Assembly: GCF_029867415.1 (NCBI RefSeq)
Contig: NC_081183.1
Location: forward strand, 147,370,798-147,434,797
Direction: 5' to 3'
DNA: 64,000 bases
DNA from: Vicia villosa
Lineage: Eukaryota > Streptophyta > Magnoliopsida > Fabales > Fabaceae
Position 1 is the stretch's first letter, and each line of letters begins with the position of its first letter. The position numbers and the translations under genes were made by a program. Below are positions 55,905 to 64,000 of this stretch, piece after piece. Under the pieces are notes generated by a model. That model saw only the letters and a program-made list of their open reading frames with translations. It made no database searches and was not told the DNA's origin.

Positions 55905-57229
55905 TGTTTCAAGGGTTACTTTTTTTACTTTTGGTTATCAACCTTAAGTTTAATTTTATTTTTTTCAAGCCCAAAGGAAAGCTTTATTTATTAATAGCCA
56001 CAGAACAATTAATTAAATATTTAACGGAATAACTCATCTCAAATTTTCTTCATGATCGAACATTATCTTTCCTATGAGTATCAGCTCAAGCAAACAATAA
56101 GTAGTGTCTAATTGAAAATAAAAAAAAAATCTTAATTATATTTTTGGTCCCCCTATTTTTAACTTTATGAAGTATTACCCTCCATTTTAAAAGTCATATT
56201 TCTAGTCCTTAAACTTTACTTTATTTGGGATTTTCAAGGCCCCCTCAACTTGGCTGCTTCATTAATGACATGGCATACATAATACGTTGCTGAGTCACAT
56301 TTTTTCCGTTTTTAATATCTGAATGTGGCATTAACCAACTTCATTACTGCTTTAACCAAGTTTTCACACTGCATTAACCAAATTTGAGTAATGCTATTCC
56401 TATACCCATGAACAGTACTTTACTCTAGTCATCAATTTTGGTTAATGCAATATAAAAACTTGGTTAATGCAGTAATGGAGTTGGTTAATATAATATCCAT
56501 GTATTAAAAATAATTTTTAGCAGTCATCAAATTTGGTTAATACAGTGTAAAAACTTGGTTAATGCAGTAATGAAGTTGACTAATACACGTCCGTACATGA
56601 ACAACGTTGTCCTTAATTTTAAAAATAAAAATAAAAATTATTATTTTATTTTTATAAAAAACTGTTAACCGTATTAATACGGTGAACAGTGTTTGGTGTA
56701 AGTATTGGTGTAAATGGTTGGTGTAAGAATAGCATTTCTCATACATTATGTATCTATAATAAAAACACTCGTTTTTTTGGTCATAAATTCCCAATATTGT
56801 AATGCAGAGTAGACAAACACATGAGACATATGCCGACATGTTGACTTACGTATCACAATCCACATACCTTAATACGTGCGTCGCACGTAAATACTACATT
56901 GTACTTAAATACAAAATTTAGTATTCGATACATACTGATACTATATATAACTGAAGCCTAAGTACTATAGTGCCATGCACTTATTGGAATGTTGATTAAG
57001 TATTCACATATGTTAGCATGACGGTTATTCCATTTCCATTCCATGACTCCAATTATTTCAACAGACATGAAAATGAGTCAGTGCCATGACATACGCAAAT
57101 ATGTTAAGGTTTTTAAGGTAAAGTTGTCTCGTATCTAGCACCTTCTTTCCTATTTCGTTATTACTATAAATATATGCAGTACTTGCTTAATCTTCATTCA
57201 AAATACTAATCAACACAAATTCTTGCACC
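55473..57229. promoter_or_regulatory. divergent intergenic region, unit 3-4
   Basis: Same plan as the others, with the longest GA repeat of the array (about 41 bases, 55861-55901), hairpin near 56330-56500, MITE-like element 56386-56740, and TATA box near 57166. Confidence 0.7.
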
Positions 57230-57649
57230 ATGCTTTCATTACAATCATCATCGCTACTTATTTGTTCATCTTTCTCTCCTTGTCTATCATTCAATCGAAT
57301 CAAATTCGGTATCAATTTCCCAAAACTACCAAGAATTTCCCTATTCTCAGATCAAAAAGCATCTAATAAAAGTATTGTAATTAAGGAAAATAATATTGAA
57401 GAAAATTTATATAATTCTACAAATTCTAACATTCCTACTATTAAACTCTATGCAATCTTAGAAACAGTTTGCGACAGAATTGAAATGCATAACAATATAG
57501 GACAACAACGTGACAATTGGAACATGCTTTTATTAAACTCAATCAACATGATAACACTCACAGCTTCAACCATGTCTGCTATTGCATCTTGTTCTGAATA
57601 TGAAGATAAACCTCTTTTCTGCAACCTGTATTTCAAATTAATAAGATAG
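57230..57649 (+). pseudogene. unit 4 At4g22030-like fragment, open but truncated and fused
   Basis: 139 codons without internal stop. The family sequence runs to SEYEDKPLF (about residue 129), then ten foreign residues (CNLYFKLIR with flank) read from the antisense of the minus-strand gene before TAG. It has the N-terminal Ser-rich region and the NSINMITLTASTMS block but lacks about two thirds of the normal protein. It could make a short protein or merely a transcript. Confidence 0.8.
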
Positions 57650-57703
57650 CTAGTAAATAAGCAAAAAAAATATTAAACATTTAAAAATAAAGAGTTAGAT
57701 TAC

Positions 57704-58484
57704 CTCATGAACTGTTTCTTTTAATGATTGAGATTTCATATACTCAAGTGTCTCACAACATAGGGTTATTCCCAGCTTTACTTCGGAAGAGAACTTTTTC
57801 AAAAAGCTAAAAGCATAATTTGAAAAGATTGTTGACAAGTTTGCATGAAAATCCGCTAAATCATCTAACATGTATAACTAAAAGTTATTACCCATTCATA
57901 TAAAAAACAAAGTTATTACCAATTGATATAACTAAAGAAAATTATACCCCTGGCCCTTCCATGTCTTTGATTTCTCCATTAATTTAAGAAACTTCTTGTA
58001 ATATTCTTCTTCCATGGGGGTTATTTTATCGATGACCTTGAAAAGCATTGTATATATCTCGAGCACGGAGTGCAAAACATTAGCCACGTCCTCGCTGCTT
58101 TTCAACTTTTTTAATACAAGATCTCCCTTATTTTCGAAATCATGTAAATCTTCCTGAGCCTCTAAACACTTCAAGAAAGTAACTAAGTGTTGTAACTCTG
58201 ATTTGTCACGTTTATGAGAGCTCATAATAAGCTTCAATACCTTTAATAACTCATTTATACCCAATTTACTATACTCTGATGTCCGCGGGTTAGTCAATAG
58301 TTTAAAAAGAAAGGTCAAGCATTCGTCAAGAAAACAGTCAAATTTGGTCTTTTCATCTGTGTCAGTGACTTGTGTTAAAAATGGTTCAATGTATTCGGTA
58401 AAACTTTTGAAAAGCCCGCTAGTATCAGATGACTTTAACTTAGCTAAAAGTTGTGTGTGAATAGACATTGGTAGTAACGTTAAC
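57704..58484 (-). pseudogene. unit 4 minus-strand gene, exons 2 and 3
   Basis: Exon 2 (58484-57948) is fully open from ATG 58468 and encodes about 173 residues (KLKSSDTSGLFKSFTEYIEP ... FLKLMEKSKTWKGQG). Exon 3 (57869-57704) would add LDDLADFHANLSTIFSN and FLKKFSSEVKLGITLCCETL. The exon 3 acceptor reads TATACAT rather than TATACAG, so splicing is probably lost and translation would end at YNFL-stop. The predicted product is helical and charged and I do not recognise it. Confidence 0.72.
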
Positions 58485-60211
58485 CTGCAAGAATGATTCA
58501 AGACAAAAATTCAAACTTTTTATTACCGTTTCAAAAGAAAATGGTGGAAATACCACCTTCATCCAAGAAACTTTTTTGAAAATAAAATAAAGATACACAA
58601 ATGTGGAAGTTTGAGAATCAAGAAAACTACCTTGAATTAAGAAAAAGGAAGAAGCTTTGCAAACATGACAAGTAACTTCTTTTTTTCTACTCAATAGTGA
58701 TAAAGTTTTGGTTATTCTTTTGTTCTCAGCAATGGTGATTTTGAGTAATAAAAATAGTTTAGGTTTCTTAAAGAGATGAGTGTTGGTGAGAAATGGTTCT
58801 TTATGTTAACGAATGGGTGTGGTGGAAGGGCGGAAATGGTGGAGATGCTTTGTTTTGTTACAGTCTGTTAGGGGGAGAGAGAGTGTGTTTCAAGGGTTAC
58901 TTTTTTTTACTTTTGGTTATCAACCTTAAGTTTAATTTTATTTTTTTCAAGCCCAAAGGAAAGCTTTATTTATCAATAGCCACAGAGCAATTAATTAAAT
59001 ATTTAATGGAACAACTCATCTCAAATTTTCTTCATGATCGAACATTATCTTTCCTATGAGTATCAGCTCAAGCAAACAATAAGTAGTGTCTAATTGAAAA
59101 TAAATAAAAAATTTTAATTATATTTTTGGTCCCCCTATTTTTAACTTTATGAAGTAATACCCTCCATTTTAAAAGTCATATTTCTAGTCCCTAAAGCTTA
59201 CTTTACTTGGGATATTCAAGGCCCCCTCAACTTGGCTGCTTCATTAATGACATGGCATACATAATACGTTGCTCAGTCACATTTTTTCCGTTTTTAATAT
59301 CTGAATATGGCATTAACCAACTTCATTACTGTATTAACCAAGCTTTTACACTGCATTAACCAAATTTGGGTAATGCTATTCCTACACCCATGAACAGTAC
59401 TTTACAGTAGTCATCAAATTTGGTTAATGCAATATAAAAACTTGGTTAACGCAGTAATGGAGTTGGTTAATATAATATCCAGGTATTAAAAATAATTTTT
59501 AGCAGTCATCAAATTTGGTTAATGCAGTGTAAAAACTTGGTTAATGCAGTAATGAAGTTGACTAATACACGTCCGTACATGAACAACGTTGTCTATAATT
59601 TTAAAAATAAAAATAAAAATTATTATTTTATTTTTATAAAAAACTGTTCACCGTATAAACACGGTGAACAGTGTTTGGTGTAAGTATTGGTGTAAATGTT
59701 TGGTGTAAGAATAGCATTTCTCATACATTATGTATCTATAATAAAAACACTCGTTTTTTTGGGTCATAAATTCCCAATATTGTAATGCAGAGTAGACAAA
59801 CACATGAGACATATGCCGACATGTTGACTTACATATCACAATTCACATACCTTAATACGCGCGTCACACGTAAATACTGCACTGTACTTAAATACAAAAT
59901 TTAGTATTCGATACATACAGATACTATATATAACTGAAGCCTAAGTACTATAGTGCCATGCACTTATTGGAATGCTGATTAAGTATTCACATACGTTAGC
60001 ATGACGAATATTCCATTTCCATTCCATGACTCCAGTTATGTCAACAGACATGAAAATGAGTCAATGCAATGATAAACGCAAATATGTTAAGGTTTTAAGG
60101 TTAACTTTTCTCGTATCTAGCACCTTCTTTCCTATTTCGTTATTACTATAAATATATACAATACTTGCTTAATCTTCATTCAAAATAATAATCAACCCAA
60201 ATTCTTGCACC
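58485..60211. promoter_or_regulatory. divergent intergenic region, unit 4-5
   Basis: Same plan: exon 1/leader of the minus-strand gene near 58630-58680, a short GA repeat (58873-58882), hairpin near 59310-59480, MITE-like element 59368-59722, and TATA box near 60147. Confidence 0.7.
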
Positions 60212-60631
60212 ATGCTTTCATTACAATCATCATCGCTACTTATTTGTTCATCTTTCTCTCCTTGTCTATCACTCAATCGAATCAAATGCGGTATCAATTT
60301 CCCAAAACTACCAAGAATTTCCTTATTCTCATATCAAAAAGCATCTAATAAAAGTATTGTAATTAAGGAAAATAATATTGAAGAAAATTTATATAATTCT
60401 ACAAATTCTAGCATTCCTACTATTAAACTCTATGCAATCTTAGAAACAGTTTGCGACAGAATTGAAATGCATAACAATATAGGACAACAACGTGACAATT
60501 GGAACATGCTTTTATTAAACTCAATCAACATGATAACACTCACAGCTTCAACCATGTCTACTATTGCATCTTGTTCTGAATATGAAGATAAACCTCTTTT
60601 CTGCAACCTGTATTTCAAATTAATAAGATAG
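60212..60631 (+). pseudogene. unit 5 At4g22030-like fragment, open but truncated and fused
   Basis: 139 codons, ending with the same foreign tail as unit 4. It differs from unit 4 at a handful of codons (for example LFSYQKAS for LFSDQKAS, NSSIPT for NSNIPT, TMSTIAS for TMSAIAS). Confidence 0.8.
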
Positions 60632-60686
60632 CTAGTAAATAAGCAAAAAAAAATATTAAACATTTAAAAATAAAGAGTTAGATTAC

Positions 60687-61467
60687 CTCATGAACTGTTT
60701 CTTTTAATGATTGAGATTTCATATACTCAAGTGTCTCACAACATAGGGTTATTCCCAGCTTTACTTCGGAAGAGAACTTTTTCAAAAAGCTAAAAGCATA
60801 ATTTGAAAAGATTGTTGACAAGTTTGCATGAAAATCCGCTAAATCATCTAACATGTATAACTAAAAGTTATTACCCATTCATATAAAAAACAAAGTTATT
60901 ACCAATTGATATAACTAAAGAAAATTATACCCCTGGCCCTTCCATGTCTTTGATTTCTCCATTAATTTAAGAAACTTCTTGTAATATTCTTCTTCCATGG
61001 GGGTTATTTTATCGATGACCTTGAAAAGCATTGTATATATCTCGAGCACGGAGTGCAAAACATTAGCCACGTCCTCGCTGCTTTTCAACTTTTTTAATAC
61101 AAGATCTCCCTTATTTTCGAAATCATGTAAATCTTCCTGAGCCTCTAAACACTTCAAGAAAGTAACTAAGTGTTGTAACTCTGATTTGTCACGTTTATGA
61201 GAGCTCATAATAAGCTTCAATACCTTTAATAACTCATTTATACCCAATTTACTATACTCTGATGTCCGCGGGTTAGTCAATAGTTTAAAAAGAAAGGTCA
61301 AGCATTCGTCAAGAAAACAGTCAAATTTGGTCTTTTCATCTGTGTCAGTGACTTGTGTTAAAAATGGTTCAATGTATTCGGTAAAACTTTTGAAAAGCCC
61401 GCTAGTATCAGATGACTTTAACTTAGCTAAAAGTTGTGTGTGAATAGACATTGGTAGTAACGTTAAC
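60687..61467 (-). pseudogene. unit 5 minus-strand gene, exons 2 and 3
   Basis: Exon 2 (61467-60931, ATG 61451) translates identically to unit 4. Exon 3 (60852-60687) has the same TATACAT acceptor change. Over the ~900 bases from the junction to exon 2, I noticed only two differences from unit 4. Confidence 0.72.
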
Positions 61468-63203
61468 CTGCAAGAATGATTCAAGAAAAAAATTCAAACT
61501 TTTTATTACCGTTTCAAAAGAAAATGGTGGAAATACCACCTTCATCCAAGAAACTTTTTTGAAAATAAAATAAAGATACACAAATGTGGAAGTTTGAGAA
61601 TCAAGAAAACTACCTTGAATTAAGAAAAAGGAAGAAGCTTTGCAAACATGACAAGTAACTTCTTTTTTTCTACTCAATAGTGATAAAGTTTTGGTTATTC
61701 TCTTGTTCTCAGCAATGACGATTTTGAGTAATAAAAATAGTTTAGGTTTCTTAAAGAGATGAGTGTTGGTGAGAAATGGTTCTTTTTGTTAAAGAAAGGG
61801 TGTGGTGGAAGGGGGGAAATGGTGGAGCTGCTTTGTTTTGTTACAGTCTGTTAGGGAGAGAGAGAGAGAGAGAGTGTGTTTCAAGGGTTACTTTTTTTTA
61901 CTTTTGGTTATCAACCTTAAGTTTAATTTTATTTTTTTCAAGCCCAAAGGAAAGCTTTATTTATCCCTAGCCACAGAACAATTCATTAAATATTTAATGG
62001 AACAACTCATCTCAAATTTTCTTCATGATCGAACATTATCTTTCCTATGAGTATCAGCTCAAGCAAACAATAAGTAGTGTCTAATTGAAAATAAATAAAA
62101 AATCTTAATTACATTTTTGGTCCCCCTATTTTTAACTTTATGAAGTATTACCCTCCATTTTAAAAGTCATATTTCTAGTCCCTAAACTTTACTTTACTTG
62201 GGATTTTCAAGGCCCCCTCAACTTGGCTGCTTCATTAATGACATGGCATACATAATACGTTGCTCAGTCACATTTTTTCCGTTTTTAATATCTGAATGTG
62301 GCATTAACCAACTTCATTACTGTATTAACCAAGCTTTTACACAGCATTAACCAAATTTGAGTAATGCTATTCCTACACCCATGAACAGTACTTTACAGTA
62401 GTCATCAAACTTGGTTAATGCAATATAAAAACTTGGTTAATGCAGTAATGGAGTTGGTTAATATAATATCCAGTTATTAAAAATAATTTTTAGCAGTCAT
62501 CAAATTTGGTTAATGCAGTGTAAACACTTGGTTAATGCAGTAATGAAGTTAACTAATACACGTCCGTACATGAACAACGTTGTCCTTAATTTTAAAAATA
62601 AAAATAAAAATTATTATTTTATTTTTATAAAAAACTGTTCATCGTATAAATACGGTGAACAGTGTTTGGTGTAAGTATTGGTGTAAATGTTTGGTGTAAG
62701 AATAGCATTTCTCATACATTATGTATCTATAATAAAAACACTCGTTTTTTTTGGTCAGAAATTCCCAATATTGTAATGCAGAGTAGACAAACACATGAGA
62801 CATATGCCGACATGTTGACTTACGTATCACAATCCACATACCTTAATACGCGCGTCGCACGTAAATACTGCACTGTACTTAAATACAAAATTTAGTATTC
62901 GATACATACTGATACTAGATATAACTGAAGCCTAAGTACTATAGTGACATGCACTTATTGGAATGTTGATTAAGTATTCTCACACGTTAGCATGACGGTT
63001 ATTCCATTTCCATTCCATGACTCCAATTATTTCAACAGACATGAAAATGAGTCAGTGCCATGACATACGCAAATATGTTAAGGTTTTTAAGGTTAACTTG
63101 TCTCGTATCTAGCACCTTCTTTTCTATTTCGTTATTACTATAAATATATGCAGTACTTGCTTAATCTTCATTCAAAACACTAATCAACACAAAATCTTGC
63201 ACC
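61468..63203. promoter_or_regulatory. divergent intergenic region upstream of the long At4g22030-like copy
   Basis: Same plan as the others: exon 1/leader near 61610-61665, GA repeat (61856-61874), hairpin near 62300-62470, MITE-like element 62359-62713, and TATA box CTATAAATAT at about 63139-63148, some 60 bases before the ATG at 63204. Confidence 0.7.
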
Positions 63204-64000
63204 ATGCTTTCATTACAATCATCATCGCTACTTAATTGTTCATCTTTCTCTCCTTGTCTATCATTCAATCGAATCAAATGCGGTATCAATTTCTCAAAAC
63301 TACCAAGAATTTCCTTATTCTCATATCAAAAAGCATTTTATAAAAGTATTGTAATTAAGGAAAATAATATTGATGAAAATTTATATAATTTTACAAATTC
63401 TAACACTCATACTATTAAACTCTATGCAATCTTAGAAACAGTTTGCGACAGAATTGAAATGCATAACAATATAGGACATCAACGTGACAATTGGAACTTG
63501 CTTTTATTAAACTCAATCAACATGATAACACTCACAGCTTCAACCATGTCTTCTATTGCATGTTGTTCTGAATATGAACATAAACCTCTTTTGCCATTGA
63601 AACTATCTTCTTCTCTATTGTTCTCCGCCGCCACTGTAATGTCACTTGTCATGAACAAAATCCAACCTTTACAGCTTGCAGAAGAACAAAGGAACGCTAC
63701 AAGACTCTTTAAACAGCTTCATTCACAAATCCAAACAAAAATCTCACTTAATGATAATCATAGTGAAGGTGGTGTGAGGGATGCAATTGAGAAAGTTTTG
63801 GCTATTGATAAAGCTTATCCATTTCCTTTGTTGGGTGGAAAAATGCTTGAGAAATTTCCATCCAAATTTGAAGCTTCTTGTTGGTGGCCATGTCATAGGA
63901 AAATGACTAGAGAAAATTACAATAAGATAGAGAGCAATATTAATGGGTGGAATTTGGAGTTGGAGAATGAAATGAAGGAGATATTTGAAATGGTGAAGAG
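63204..64000 (+). CDS. At4g22030-like gene, apparently intact, cut by window edge
   Basis: From ATG 63204 (MLSLQSSSLLNCSSFSP) the frame stays open to the last base, 265 codons. Unlike units 1-5 it continues past KPLL into the family core: KLSSSLLFSAATVMSLVMNK, QPLQLAEEQRNATRLFKQLH, a LDKAYP-like segment (AIDKAYPFPLLGG) and an EKFPSKFEA..WW block. These match residues about 82-245 of the gene at 19953, with roughly two thirds of residues alike by eye. No F-box is seen. It appears to be the parent locus from which the array's plus-strand fragments derive. The C-terminus is outside the window. Confidence 0.85.
   Translation, partial: MLSLQSSSLLNCSSFSPCLSFNRIKCGINFSKLPRISLFSYQKAFYKSIVIKENNIDENLYNFTNSNTHTIKLYAILETVCDRIEMHNNIGHQRDNWNLLLLNSINMITLTASTMSSIACCSEYEHKPLLPLKLSSSLLFSAATVMSLVMNKIQPLQLAEEQRNATRLFKQLHSQIQTKISLNDNHSEGGVRDAIEKVLAIDKAYPFPLLGGKMLEKFPSKFEASCWWPCHRKMTRENYNKIESNINGWNLELENEMKEIFEMVK

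Larger units (their letters stand above)
39258..63203. repeat. tandem array of ~3.0-kb chimeric units (five copies, one split by a retrotransposon)
   Basis: Equivalent points recur: At4g22030-like ATGs at 39511, 42492, 54211, 57230, 60212 and 63204. Spacings are 2981, 11719 (2981-3001 once the 8.7-kb copia insertion is removed), 3019, 2982 and 2992 bp. Each unit runs from a junction (At4g22030-like codon ~130 fused to exon 4 of a minus-strand gene) through minus-strand exons 3 and 2, a shared divergent intergenic region and the next At4g22030-like 5' end. The last copy is not fused. Confidence 0.93.

Noticed and set aside
55782..56032. Frames with RERERERE runs (also near 61776-62050)
   Set aside because: Translations of the GA microsatellite upstream of the minus-strand gene.
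57448..57636. Minus-strand frames over the At4g22030-like fragments as independent genes
   Set aside because: They mirror the plus-strand family sequence. I use them only to argue possible antisense transcript, not a protein.
39258..63203. CRISPR-like array or prokaryotic insertion
   Set aside because: The repeats are 3-kb gene-containing units with plant introns and TATA boxes; there are no short spaced repeats.

Overview
The window is AT-rich nuclear DNA of a flowering plant, most likely a legume and probably one of the large-genome Fabeae/Trifolieae. The reasons are an Ogre-type giant LTR, a SIRE/Maximus-type copia element, an Athila-type element, chromovirus-like LTRs, CACTA elements, AT microsatellites and only one gene family that looks like a host gene. 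No rRNA, tRNA, CRISPR or prokaryotic operon was seen. Boundaries come from reading terminal repeats, target-site duplications and reading frames by eye; no alignment or database search was run.

Layout. 1-6654: the 5' half of an Athila-type Ty3/gypsy element on the minus strand (LTR, primer-binding site, gag, and a pol frame open to the window edge, broken by a single stop codon in gag). 6690-7437: a degenerate plant-mobile-domain pseudogene. 7434-8646: CACTA-like ends and a 209-bp MITE embedded in an (AT)n microsatellite. 9930-19340: two different L1-type LINEs joined head to head with both 3' ends missing; the minus-strand LINE is split by a 4.4-kb CACTA derivative (14822-19261). 19953-21221: the one complete host-like gene, a 422-residue protein of the family labelled 'probable F-box protein At4g22030'. 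23533-25141: another CACTA-like end. 25142-29525: an Ogre-type LTR with its primer-binding site. 29756-32210: a compact non-autonomous LTR retrotransposon with a 524-codon ORF of unknown function, inserted in a LINE remnant. 32314-33490: a copia gag remnant. 33921-39257: two mismatched gypsy LTRs with nearly all internal sequence gone.

39258-64000 is the most unusual part. A unit of about 3.0 kb is repeated in tandem five times. Each unit holds the first ~130 codons of an At4g22030-like gene (plus strand), followed tail to tail by two exons of an unrecognised gene on the minus strand. The ancestral arrangement appears to be a divergent, head-to-head gene pair; unequal exchange between points inside the two genes would produce exactly this. 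The last copy (63204 onward) runs on into a full-length-looking At4g22030-like gene that leaves the window. A young SIRE-type copia element (43566-52283, 5-bp target duplication AATAG) interrupts the second unit. Every unit also carries a ~60-bp-arm inverted repeat (potential hairpin) between the two divergent promoters. The minus-strand gene has a splice acceptor a few bases before the junction, so its transcripts would run into antisense sequence of the At4g22030-like gene. This could be an antisense/hairpin small-RNA source against the intact gene, but that is inference.
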